From Phymatolithon calcareum (Eukaryota > Rhodophyta > Florideophyceae > Hapalidiales): DNA of 64,000 bases. This document shows positions 12,537-23,080 of this stretch, piece by piece. Where the stretch lies: assembly GCA_977006965.1 (NCBI GenBank), contig OZ345363.1, positions 2,604,001 through 2,668,000 on the forward strand. The letters run 5' to 3'. The notes under the pieces were generated by a model. The model did not search any database, was not told the DNA's origin, and saw nothing but the letters and a program-made list of their open reading frames with translations. Both the position numbers and the translations under genes were made by a program. Position 1 is the first letter of the stretch. Each line of letters starts with the position of its first letter.

Positions 12537-12852
12537 TGTCCTTGTCGATGTTCTTGTTGTCCTCTTCCAGAGTATCTTCGACTTTTACAGCATCCTCAGA
12601 GATTTAAACTGCATCTATTTCTGGAGTCTCAACGGACATATCGGTTTCTGTTTGACTCAATCCGCTATCCGATTCGTCGAACGTCACGTCCCGCGACAAA
12701 ATCACTTTGCGCAACTCTAGATCCAACAACTTATATCCTTTTGACGAAGTTGATTATCCCAGCCTAATGGCATCTCGAGTACGAGGGTCAAGTTTCTTAA
12801 CCTTGTTTCTAGGAATCACGTACCAGCACTTTGTGCCAAATATGCGCAAGTG

Positions 12853-14006
12853 TCACAAGTCAGGAGCGGCACCCATCCATATGTGATGCGTGGTCGTGTT
12901 CGAAGGAAGTCCTCTTGACGTCACACGATTGCGAACATACACAGCAGTTGCAAGAGCTTCAGCCCAGAAAGTCTTCTCGATGCCTCTTTGATAAAGCATC
13001 GAGCGCACCAAGTTGAGAAGTGTGCGGTTCATGTGCTCAGCAACCCCATTTTGCTGTGGGGTATATGCGACAGTTAGCTGGTGATGAAAGCCGTGATCGG
13101 AAAGGTATTCTTTAAACTCGCTGGACAGGTACTCGCCTCCGTTGTCGGTCCTTATGGCTTTGAGCTTTGGCGTGGATGAGAAGTTCAGAACATTCAAGTG
13201 CATAAGCTGCTTTCCTGTGTGCGTTTCAGCGTACTTACAGAACTTTCGAAAACGCTCAAAACTCTCCGACTTCTTTCTCATCTATGACTGTGATGAAGTA
13301 CTGAGAGCCACCAAGCGACGGAATATCTACTGGACCGAGAACGTCGGAATGCACGAGATCAAGGACAGCCTTTGAACGAAAGCTACTGGACTTCGGAATT
13401 GGCTCACGATGACCTTTGCCGGTGACACAGGCTTTGCATGGATGTTGTGATTCTGGACGGGGAGAAATGTTGATACTTTCAACCACCCCATGGCGTACCA
13501 TATCAGAGACACCATAAGAGTGTACATGAGCGAGCCGTTCGTGCCAGAGATGGAGACTAGCCAAACAAGAAACTTCGTAAAGTGTAATTTCATCTCCAAG
13601 ATACAGTGAATACAAACTATTGCGTAAGGTACCTGATGAAATAGTTATATAATGGGCCTTAATGAAGCATCGACTGTTTTTGAACGTAATTCCGTACCCA
13701 TACTTATCTATTTTCGGCATTGACAGTAGAGAGTATCGATAGTCAGGTATCTCTCAGCTTGCTCTTCGGCATCTTGCTATTAACATTGACCGTAATGATA
13801 GCATCTCCTTTTCCAGAGATTGTGGCTTTTGCTTCAGTTCCCATTTCGACAGTTGAAAACATTTCAGTATACGAGCAGAAGATGGAACGGTCGAATGTCA
13901 TATGCGATGTGCTACCGGAGTCGATGACCCAAGACTTAGATTTTTCAGGACTGTCGTAACTGCGGACCTTGGCCATCAGACGTACAAAACCGGAGTCAGA
14001 CATCAC
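12853..14006 (-). pseudogene. Copia element A protease and integrase
   Basis: Frame 13743-14006 carries the aspartic protease (WVIDSGSTSHM, active-site DSG). Frame 13256-13720 carries the pre-integrase zinc domain (HLWHERLAHVH...CKACVTGK) and the first catalytic Asp (LVHSDVLGP). Frame 12853-13281 carries the second Asp (RTDNGGEY) and the Glu (PQQNGVAEHMNRTL). The order protease, integrase, RT is diagnostic of Ty1/copia. Two frameshifts (near 13730 and 13265) break the frame. Confidence 0.85.
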
Positions 14007-14029
14007 GCGAAGGGGCTTCGATTCACCAG

Positions 14030-14780
14030 TGACAAATGCAGCTGGTTTTGCCGGTTTTCCATTTCGACGTTTTTATCCTTCTGGAGCGAGGTGCGGAAAC
14101 TTCTTCCAGCACTTCATTACGTGATGTCCCGGTCGATGAAAATGGTCGCAGTAATCACGAATTCTTTCACCATCTCTTGTGCAGCAGTTTCGGCTTTGAC
14201 GTTTGATGCTTCTTCGCGTATTGACATGCGTTGTTCTTCTTGCAAAAGTCTGCTCTTTACAATCTCAAGAGGACACGACTCGTCTTCGTTCCCGAGTGCA
14301 TCAAGGGCACTATTCAGGCTGTCATAGCGTTACGAAAGACTGCTGAGCACAGCCACTGCCATTTCCTTATCGTCAATATCGACACCCATTGATTTGAGGG
14401 TGGATGCTTGCTGACGAATTCGGTTCGTGTAGGGCAATATTTTCTCGTCTTCTAACACAGTTGGAGTGTAGAACTTGCGACGAGCGGCCAGTTTGTTGAG
14501 AAGAGTATGACGTTCGAAGATGTTAAGAATCGACTGCCGTTTCCACATCTTGTACATGTTCGAGTTTTTCGTCGGAGAGAGAAAGTCCGATAATTGATTT
14601 TGCTTTGTTGTCATTTCGACGCCAGAGCTTATAATCGTGTGATTCTCGTGCCCGTGGATCGTCGTCGACGTACTTATCCACTTCGCGGAAGGATAGTACG
14701 AGCTGAATTTTCTCTTTCCAAGCGTGGAAATTGGTCTCATTTAATGTTTCGACGTTCAGTATTCCCTGCGAATTGTCCAT
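14030..14780 (-). pseudogene. Copia element A gag
   Basis: The first ATG is at 14780; the non-ATG frame continues upstream to 14846. The N-terminal part (NETNFHAWKEKIQLVLSF, then YKLWRRNDNKAKSIIGLSLS) is a copia UBN2-type capsid segment. After a shift near 14540 the frame continues (LLNKLAARRKFYT...MGVDIDDKEMAVAVLSSL, stop at 14330). Near 14110-14150 another frame encodes a zinc knuckle of the form C-x2-F-x4-GH-x4-C, in which the second cysteine has become Phe. Gag would package the RNA; this copy cannot. Confidence 0.75.
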
Positions 14781-15213
14781 ATTGGATTTTAGGGGTCTTG
14801 AAATCTTGTCAAAGATCCATTCGGGGAGTCCACTGCGAGGCCACACAAGGTCAACTGTTAAGGAAATCTATCCCGTATAAGTAATTCGCTTCGAGTCATT
14901 GCGACCCGGTCCGATCAGTTAGTATGACGAAGTGTGATAAGCGACTTGTACGAGCGGGCCCCACTAATAACCAACAGGGGGCTGTGCACGCCAATGTTTG
15001 TAATTGAGCAGGTAGACGCAAGTATGTGTGCCAAGAAGGCCAGGCGTAATACCAGAACAGATCACAATCGTAGCCGACACTCTAGAGAGGTGTACGCCTA
15101 GAGCTTGAGAGCTGTAACACATATCAAGTCGATGAAGAAGACAGAGACCGAAGGCGAAAGATGAGCCCCGGAGATGATGATGATGAAGATGTACAGTGGT
15201 TTGCATGTGTTGA

Positions 15214-15227
15214 CTGGGCCCATAACC
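15214..15227 (-). other. Primer binding site, half-tRNAiMet type
   Basis: On the minus strand the 5' LTR is followed directly by GGTTATGGGCCCAG. This is a perfect 14-base complement to the anticodon stem-loop strand of eukaryotic initiator tRNA-Met (CUGGGCCCAUAACC). Priming by an internal tRNAiMet cleavage product is the established mode of Drosophila copia and relatives. Confidence 0.85.
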
Positions 15228-15682
15228 TGTAGTTGGAGGTTTAGGAAGTGATGAGGTTGAAGAAAAGGTTTAGTTGAAGTTGAATGATTAAGATTGAGAT
15301 GAGTTGGGTGAAGATGAGTTTCTCAGCTTATTCCGATGCTAGGCACCTGAGATGGAAGTTATATTCCAGCCTAGTGCCATTGGAAGAACAATACTGGATG
15401 CATGCTGACGTGAAATGCACTGGATGCATGCTGACGTCAAACGTACTGGATGCATGCTGACGTCAAATAACCAGTGCTGACTAGTAATACACTGGATGCA
15501 TTACGTGAACTGCTATTACTGATGCATCTGCACTTCCTCAATCTTAACGGTTTCAAAAAACCATCGACAAAAACATAACTACTTGTAAGCATACTATCAT
15601 ACTATGACACCTTTCGACTTGACACGTGTACCGAGATCAGACTTGATATTGAAATGTGCTGCGACTAGAGCTCCAAGCAACA
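15228..15682 (-). repeat. 5' LTR of copia element A with triplicated 26-bp unit
   Basis: About 455 bp with TGTAG...CAACA ends. It differs from the 3' LTR mainly by three tandem 26-bp units at 15393-15418, 15419-15444 and 15445-15470. Each carries TGCATGCTGACGT; units two and three contain the bZIP/CRE palindrome TGACGTCA and unit one TGACGTGA. Confidence 0.85.
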
Positions 15683-18001
15683 CTCTTCGAACAACATCGC
15701 AATGTTTTTCATTCCTCGTTGACTGGTCAGGAATGACGGGGCATCCCAGCGCATTCTATGAGAAAATAGGGAATTCAATAACGCCAGATTACGAACGTAT
15801 GCCATCAAGTCTGTTTTCAGTGCTTTTAATATCAACCTACGACGCGAGAATAAGACGTACAAGGGTATTCGATATCAATACTTAGTTCCTGCGTATTTCC
15901 GGAGCTCATTGACCAGGCGAAGAAAGGAGAAATCGTTTCGCAGGTCACGTTCTCAAACTATAAGTCTCAAACTTGAGAAGGAAGACAAGAAGCGTAATAC
16001 GGTATGCTTTGCACTGCTTGCAAATATTCTGATTGTTGTAATTCCTAGTATGTGCGTGAAAGAGGAGCTTCGAAAAATATCTTTCCAACGATTTGGGAGA
16101 GCCTCAAGCAAGCGCTGGACTGCTTGCGGTGGCTCCCCATTCTGCTGACACATTTTCTACGTTCCTGGAAGAAGAGAAAGTGCCGACTTCTTCAGTCGTA
16201 TTTCATTTTGTGTCTCAACCGAACAGAACAAGCTCTACCAGAGTCCCGTCAGTTCCCGAAGAACTTCCATCACTCATTTCAAGACCGTTAATATGGCCAA
16301 GGAATCACATTGGTACAGTGAGGGTTGTCGGAGAATTTGATACTCAAGTCTTGGGAACGGCCATTCCGTTCAAAAAAGACACTTTCAACTTATTTTTAGA
16401 GCCATCGAAAGATCCGAATATGAAAGCTGAGAACTCTTTTGAAGATCTTTCCAATGCTGTCGTTCTGTGCAGTCTAAATCTAAACAACGGTACAAACGAC
16501 GACATGCAAGATCCATTTCTCGAATATTCCACACCGAATATATTGGCTGCAGTAAAGAATTTTCATTTCCCTCAGGGCAAATATTCCTCACTGTACGTGA
16601 TATCTTTGCACTTCCACTGCTTTTCTTTCGCAGAAGATACGAATTAGAGAACTCGACGTACATAACAGGTCCTCAAATGCGGAGTGAATCAACTTGATGA
16701 GACTATAGAAGCAATTAAATGCATACGTTTCTGACAGATGTACCTCGAAATGATACTTACCTGCTCGCTATTACGTATCATAATTGAAAGCAAAGTTAAC
16801 ATGAATCTTAGTTTGAGAAAGGTCCAAAATATTACATTGCTTGTTTTCTTCATCTTGTCTTACAACAACATCTACAATCCTGCGTCGCTTGAGGGGTCTT
16901 CGTCTTTTATTTATTATCTGATCAAGTAGTTTGCTCAGATTTTCTAACCTTGCTAAATCTCACAGAAAGATTTTGCAGATAATACTCTGTGTTACCACTT
17001 GCAGCACTCCTCCAGATGCACTCTGTTGCGGGACAGGCCCTTCCTGTTGATCATTTCCTCTTTAGTGGACTCTCTTTTTCTTGCGCAACTAGCGCAAAAT
17101 CTATAATTAGCTTTTTTCAATCGATGTTTGCTGCAGGATCGAAAACCATGAACTTCAACCTGCTAAAAGTATCCACATCTTTCTTGGATTTTGAATGGTT
17201 CGCCTTCTACAGCCAGGTAACATTGTATCCAACCCCTGTATTCCTCATGCTACAAATACAAATTAATTTCTCCACAATTTGAATAATAGCATAAGCTTCC
17301 ATTACTTTTAATCCACACCAACAATTATATCTTCAATGGGAAGAAAGCTGCGTAAAGATCTCGTATCCTCCCTTCCTCATTGGTAATCTCATGCTCTCTT
17401 GTCCTCATCAGTCTCATGCACCTCACTTTCCTCTCTCCCAACGTCTTAGTGACCACTACCATAATGGACCTTTTATTCACCCAATTGTGTATCCAATTCG
17501 ATATCCTACACGTTATGTATTTTCCCGATTTTTCGCAGTTTTGGAAGGATATTCTTCTTCGCGTAACACGAGGCGTAACTCTCGATCGTTCCATGTGGAC
17601 AGATGGACAGATTCAGCACAAATATTTTGTTCCTTGTCCATTTCTCCGATTTTCTTTTTCTCCTCATTAAAATACTCGTTCGACTCAATATTATCATAAA
17701 GAGTATCTTCAATGACACGAATTTCTTTCGGAACAAAGAAAGGAAACTTTGCAGGACAATACAGCATGAGAATAACTTGGAGACAAGAACTCGAACACCC
17801 ATGGGAAGATATACGGCGTGAGGACTGTTCCCATCAAGATCAATAATGTCCTCTGGGAAGAGCTTGAAATTTCTACTGGCTTCCTCATAGAGACCCCTCA
17901 TCGTTATAGCGTCCTTCCCCTCTGACGTCCCTTATCCTCCCTCACAGGAAGTCACGTAGACCTGCCGGAAATTCGCCTTATGCTTCATCTCTTCGTCGTC
18001 T
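15683..18001. other. Anonymous 2.3 kb
   Basis: No recognisable gene. A plus-strand frame at 16093-16647 (184 aa, opening with TTG rather than ATG) and frames at 16989-17282 and 17380-17699 lack family motifs. A minus-strand frame at 17506-17901 lies downstream of the broken ORF described at 17932-18464 and may be part of the same decayed gene. Confidence 0.4.
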
Positions 18002-18464
18002 TCCGAGAAAGGGTCTCCCCCAAGATAGAGAAAACAGCGGTACAAGAGACAAGGATCATCTCTGAAATATTTCCGTGAGCCTCCGAGAAAGTGTCTCCCC
18101 CTAGATAGAGAAAACAGCTGTACAAGAGACAAGGATCATCTCTGAAATATTTCCGTGAGCCTCCTCTGGATGAAACAAACAGTTGAGGGCAGACCGTCTT
18201 CAAACTTTGGCTCCAGGCCCCTTCAACGATATCGGTTATTGTCTCCATTGTATCTAAGAGATTTGCAGAGTAAATATCTCCTTTTAGAATAAATATTCCT
18301 GTGAATTTCTCACGAGTGAGGTGAGAATTTACGCCTCGGAACGATGCGTCGGCGATATCCGCCCAGTATTTCACATCAAATTCTTCGGTTTCGCTCTCGA
18401 AGAAAGGTCGTCGCTCGTGCAGAGCAGACCTTGCTGTCCATCTTCGGAGATAAATTTTGCCCAT
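17932..18464 (-). pseudogene. Unrecognised gene broken by an 80-bp tandem duplication
   Basis: An ATG at 18464 opens a frame (159 aa to 17985) with no family I recognise; features include a WADIADASFRGVNSHL stretch and DTMETITDIVEGAW. It runs into two tandem 80-bp units (18002-18081 and 18082-18161). Because 80 is not a multiple of three, the second unit throws the frame, and the same peptide is encoded twice in different frames. The frame shifted by the duplication ends at 17932. A further minus-strand frame at 17506-17901 has similar composition and could be a later exon. Likely a dead or dying gene of unknown function. Confidence 0.4.
18002..18161. repeat. Tandem duplication, 2 x 80 bp
   Basis: Units 18002-18081 and 18082-18161 both start TCCGAGAAAG and end CGTGAGCC. 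They differ at only a few positions, so the duplication is recent relative to the surrounding decay. Confidence 0.9.
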
Positions 18465-19084
18465 TATGCTGTGGAATGCTTGGAAAAAATGCCGTTTCTC
18501 ATTGCGCTACGGTCTCCTTGGTCAGCGATGAGCTCTCTGTCCGATGGCAGGTAGGGCATTATACACAATTTCATTTTTATCATCACAGGGAACCACGGCT
18601 ACCTATTATGCCCTCGCATGACTGTATGTCAATCCATGAGCGTACAGGCATACAGAAGATCACAATCCCGCACCTCCTGTGGAGACCTTCAGCAGCCCGT
18701 GTTTGATGTACGGCATGTGGGATCCGACATGTGGGATTCCGACTTTTGCTGGCACCGGTGCTAGCGTGACGGGATATCTATCCCATACCACTCCCCTAAT
18801 TGGGCTTTTCTGCTTATGACAGGTCTACTTTGTTTCAAAGTCAGACAATTTTCAAAGGGGCGCAGCGGCGTCCCTTGTACAGTCAAAAGGCCGCTCTTTC
18901 GTCCCTTGCGGTTTCTTCAGTTGGAACTCTACAGCGGGGTCTGGTACTTGTGGAATATTTTTCAAATTTTAAATTCAAAACAGGATAGCGTTACTCTTTC
19001 TGGACGTTTTTGATAGGAAGATGCACCGCTAGGAGCTGCTCATTTTGCCGAGATTACGTTGAAATTGGACGTTTCTATGAGATT
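18465..19084. other. No gene seen
   Basis: Short frames only. A small tandem repeat of CATGTGGGATxCCGAC occurs near 18713-18742. Confidence 0.4.
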
Positions 19085-20070
19085 TTAGGACTCCATTTCG
19101 AGAAAGCACTTTCGGGGACATGTGCACTCAATTGTGGAATGTCCATATTTCATATCATTTATGACGATTACTGCAAATGGGAGTGCATTCTTACCTGAGC
19201 TTGCACAAAAAATCAAATGCACGGTGCCCTTTCCAGCATGACTTTTAGGATGCCAGGGCGTCTGATTTTTCCGCGCAACCCTTGCCCTCGCAATTGCTAA
19301 CCGCTCCTTGATCCTTCTTGGAATTCGCATTCTGGACACATTAAGACCGTATCTTTCCGCCGTCCATTTCATTGCTTGCTTCACAAATGCTTTCCTCCTC
19401 TCTCTGATACATTCGGTCCTCTTCTGTGCTTTTATGTCTAGTTCAGCCATCTTTTCCGCCTTTCCTAGCTTCTTTTCATAATCCGTTTGTTCCTTCCACC
19501 TCACGGCACCCATGGCTTCGACTGAAGTAAGAAGTGATCCAACTAACATCATGGCAGTCTTTGCCTGCATCATCCAACACTCGTCTAGATTGAATAGACG
19601 AGTATCATCAATGTTGAAATTCGTAATTATACCCTCTACATTGGCATAGTGGGTCATGAGGACATCTGCTCTGGTATCGGAAAACCGCTCCGATACCTGT
19701 CTATGGACTGGTTTAGACCTAGATCATTCCTCTGGCAAAAACTTGAAATCCAATTCTTGCCAGGCTTGTCATCTTTGAATCGGTGGGTGACAGTGTGGCC
19801 AAACTTATCCCCAACTAGCTGTGCAAGCTCTTCCTTGACTAAAAGTACCCTGTGTGATGCAAAGCGAAAGCAAGCCTCAGTAATTTCCTTATCTTGTGCC
19901 ACTGATAACGCAAAAGAGCGACAAGCCTTTTTAGCAGAACTCCGTTCGGGCGCTCTTTTAACACGCCTAAACAGAGTGGTCTTGTTTGCTCTATTCTTGA
20001 AGTGTGCCAGTGGATCAGCAAGCGTCCACTTCTCTGTGATGTCTAAATTAACCGCTCGGGCGCAAGCCAC
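19085..20070 (-). pseudogene. Truncated pogo/CENP-B-type transposase
   Basis: Two overlapping frames form one protein with a single frameshift near 19690. The N-terminal frame (19654-20070) has a CENP-B/Tc5-like DNA-binding segment ending in NWISSFCQRNDLGL. The second frame (19085-19657) starts the DDE domain with FNIDDTRLFNLDECW (first catalytic Asp in NLDE) and later GTVHLIFCASSGKNALPF. The frame stops at 19085, before the second and third catalytic acids, so the 3' half is missing. It shares the same general fold as the transposase at 41484 but not close sequence, so it is a different family. Non-functional. Confidence 0.7.
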
Positions 20071-20495
20071 TTCGCGGCGGTTCTGACGTAGGGACAGGAG
20101 TGTAGGGCAGTGGAGCGCAGTTAATCAGTGGTGAGAAGTGGCTTGTCCACAAAGGAAATCGAAGTGCTGGGCGATGTGTTGAGGTTCACGTGGCTCCCCA
20201 GAGTGCACTTTCCAATATTTATGAGGAGAAAATTGGTGGCAGGTGCAGCACAGCGCGGGGCATCAGTTTCTCGAATAAAATTCGGTGATCTCTCAATCGT
20301 TTCGGCAGTTGCCCTGTGGGAAGAGCAGAGTTTAATTCGATGTAAAAATTGATGGAAACTTGTAATTTGATAAATTTTATGTATGAACCACGTGATTAAT
20401 CATAACTGAGTTGTTCCATAATTACCGGACCCGGCTATTCAACCGAGAAGATATTCTATCTTCACGGGACACGTGTAAAACCTTTCACAGGGCCC
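20071..20495. other. No gene seen
   Basis: A 74-aa frame at 20128-20352 has no recognisable motif. The segment is probably 5' flank of the transposase relic. Confidence 0.35.
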
Positions 20496-20622
20496 TGGAG
20501 GATGCGGGTAACTTCGAATTTCGTGCGTTTTGATATATTTTTGCATTGTAACAGTGTTAAATATTTTCTACTAAATATGCATTAAATTGAAGGCACGATA
20601 TTTTAAAAACCTAAAAGATTTT
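20496..20622 (+). repeat. Dispersed AT-rich repeat (family R1), copy 1
   Basis: About 125 bp beginning GGAGGATGCGGG and ending in AATTGAAGGCACGATATTTT plus an A-rich tail. Related copies: 37211-37330 (inverted), 59872-60068 (inverted, carrying an internal palindrome), 60516-60599 (direct), and a short piece at about 35240-35275. Non-coding, MITE- or SINE-sized. Confidence 0.7.
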
Positions 20623-20644
20623 TTGCCAGTACCATAGAAAGGAA

Positions 20645-21149
20645 TACATTTGAAAGAACATATATATGTCATATTTTCTGAAAATTCGAATTTATTCGTA
20701 TATATTCGTACAACAAATATTTGACCATTCTTACTTCTCTGTATGCCGAATTTTTGCCTTCTTCTATTCATAATTCTAACTTCTTCAATACAACCCAGGA
20801 GTGGAGTAGAGATAGAATGACTTCAAGCAGAAAATATGTTGTAGATCGTGATTTGTTGCAAACTAGAGAGACAGCAGAATTCATATGTATGGCGAAATTG
20901 GAAAATATTCGAGATCTTGAGCGCCATAATTCTGCTCTTAACGATTGAACTGCGGCATATATCTTCTTTCATAAAGTAGATTTCATGGTTTCCTTCAAGG
21001 AATTCCGTCGAACTTGAACGCTCGTGACTTAGTGGCGGAATATTCGTCGCTTTATTATCTGGCATATGCATATATATATGGTTTTCTGTAAAAACGAATA
21101 TATTCCAGTTTTTTCGAACATATGACAACTATTTGTTCTTTCAAATGTA
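20645..21149. repeat. 505-bp inverted-repeat element (MITE-like)
   Basis: The left end TACATTTGAAAGAACA is mirrored by the right end TGTTCTTTCAAATGTA, and the similarity continues imperfectly for about 60 bases through a TATTCGTATATATTCG-type segment. The interior is AT-rich with no coding signal. No certain target duplication found. Confidence 0.55.
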
Positions 21150-22418
21150 AAGTCGATCTTCGATTTTTTCATCACCGATTTTTGAATATCCTCAATTTTT
21201 TGAATACAGAATGCCTGTCCAAGGTCGGTTTCGCCTTAAATTTTAACGAAAATAAAGGATTACGATTAATTTGGTACCATTGATGAACCAAAATTTTATG
21301 GCAAGTGTGCCAGTATTTGCGTTTGGGGCTCGCTCTTTTCATAATGATAAAACAGATTTTTGTCATCATCATTGCTTTGCATAATAAAGACATTTTTTCA
21401 AGCAGCAGTTTAGTCATCTGCTTCAATTCGGAGGTATTTAAATGCACGCAAGCTGTAATTTAACACTGTGCCCTTTTTGGACAAAGAAAATATACGTATT
21501 TCCAGTCAGATGCAGTGATGTTCCAACTTAGGCATGCGTCAGTGCATTCCGACATTCTATTGCACAATTTCTTGGTTGCTAACGCACTGAATAGACTTAA
21601 ATGTTCAATAGAGCAATAATTCGCCAAACGTTCTGCGAACATTCGGCAAACGTTCGGCAAACGTTCGGCTGTTTTGTAGATGAATTTCTAATTTGTCAAT
21701 TTGTAATGACCTCCAACTCGTGAGTTCGCGAGACAGCCCAACTGTTTACTGCGAAACTTTGTCACGCATAGCTTGTAGAACATACTACGTCACAGCGATC
21801 TGGAAAATGTTCATGCCTTCCATAAAAATTCGGTAGGTAAAATTTTGAAAAATCGCTGAATTGCCGAACGTTCGGCAACTTGGACCAGCTAATTCTTGCC
21901 ATTCGATTGACCGAGCTTATTTATCGCACCGAATATTTGAATACCTTGGTCATTTCTACCACAATTCGTGTCCATTTGCGCATAAAGTTATAGCATTGGC
22001 GAGAATTCGGCAAGCGAAGTTTAAAGAAAGCGAACGTTCGAACATTCGAGGCAACTATGTTCGTTGAAGCTGCCTATGAAGACATTTCGAGCAACAAATA
22101 GAACTCACACAAGTAGTGCAATAGGGCACTGCACAGCAGCTACAATTGGAACTGCACCAAAACGTTTTTGAGCCAAACAACGAATTTTACGCTGGCTGTA
22201 GCCTCTCAATCTTTGATTGGTCAGGCCCACCGCATTGCGGATCACATGATGTGATTTGCAGTGAGATGGGTGATGATCACTCATCATATTTGACAAATAT
22301 GTCCAGTATGTTAGCGTCAACTTTCAGAAACGCGCCGTACCAAAAGCAATAGGTCGCTATAAACAAAATGATTTTTACAACTTTTATCAAATGCGCATCG
22401 TGAGGTTTTTGTCTTGGG
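21150..22418. other. Intergenic DNA with CGAACGTTCG repeats
   Basis: No gene. 21621-21671 holds near-tandem copies of AAACGTTCGGC. 21861-21878 is a perfect 18-bp palindrome (TTGCCGAACGTTCGGCAA). 22031-22050 holds CGAACGTTCGAACATTCG. The opposite orientation of the flanking copies suggests the termini of a short inverted-repeat element of about 430 bp. Confidence 0.45.
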
Positions 22419-22721
22419 TGACTGCCAATAGTGCTTCTACACGGTACATGATTTGTACCGATGTCTGACAGATTTCCCAAGGTGACACTTTTCGGACACA
22501 GTCCTAAGCACAATTCAACTGATACTAGTTTTTACCGTTTTACAACATGGGTTGCACATGACTTGTGACTACCGAGTACTGCAATTAGACAACACTCTTT
22601 TTCTCTACATAAAGCCCTGCCGAAGTTCTGACTAGCAGATTCGGTAGGGAAGAAGTAAAGGACAGGGTCAGCAAAGACCTTCTTTTTCATCCCGAACATT
22701 TTTCACGGTTTTTGACCGACA
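22419..22721 (+). repeat. 5' LTR of copia element B
   Basis: 303 bp, TG...CA. Contains ACATAAAGCCC in the probable polyadenylation region (the 3' LTR has AATAAA there). Pairs with 34877-35179. Confidence 0.9.
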
Positions 22722-23080
22722 TTTGCAAATCAAAGTCGAACGCCGTAACCATCCCGAAAAAAAAACAACACAAAGAAAACAACCCGTCATCCATCTCCAG
22801 CCCCATCGTACCTCATCCATCCACCGAATTCAACCGCCGCCGTTACCGCCGTTTTGGAAACCGCTTTCACCGCCGTTTGGAAACCGCCGTATTCACCGCC
22901 GCATTCGGATCCGATCTCGTGTCTGTCTCTCAACAGTCAGTACTTTATCTCTTTGACGATCAGTTTTGAAGAAAGTCCATTTTTTATTGAAATTCTATTT
23001 CTCTAAAAATCTCTGACTTCAGGAAAAAGAAAATTCTAACGAGCTTATTCGTTGTTTTTTTCTTTTTTCGCTGACAAAAA

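Larger units (their letters stand above)
10369..15682 (-). mobile_element. Degenerate Ty1/copia LTR retrotransposon (element A)
   Basis: Bounded by related LTRs at 10369-10771 (3' LTR) and 15228-15682 (5' LTR). The internal region on the minus strand holds gag, protease, integrase, reverse transcriptase and RNase H in the copia order (integrase before RT). A 14-base primer binding site abuts the 5' LTR at 15214-15227. A purine-rich tract (GGGGAGTGTTGGATG on the minus strand) abuts the 3' LTR just right of 10771. No matching 5-bp target duplication is visible (ACATC left, CTCTT right), so one flank may have rearranged or decayed. Frameshifts break every domain junction. Inactive. Confidence 0.9.

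Noticed and set aside
22712-22969. 85-aa ORF in the copia B leader as an upstream coding exon of the zinc-finger protein
   Set aside because: Starts with TTG, is in low-complexity CCGCCGTT-rich leader sequence and is not connected in frame; no splice sites convincing enough to join it.
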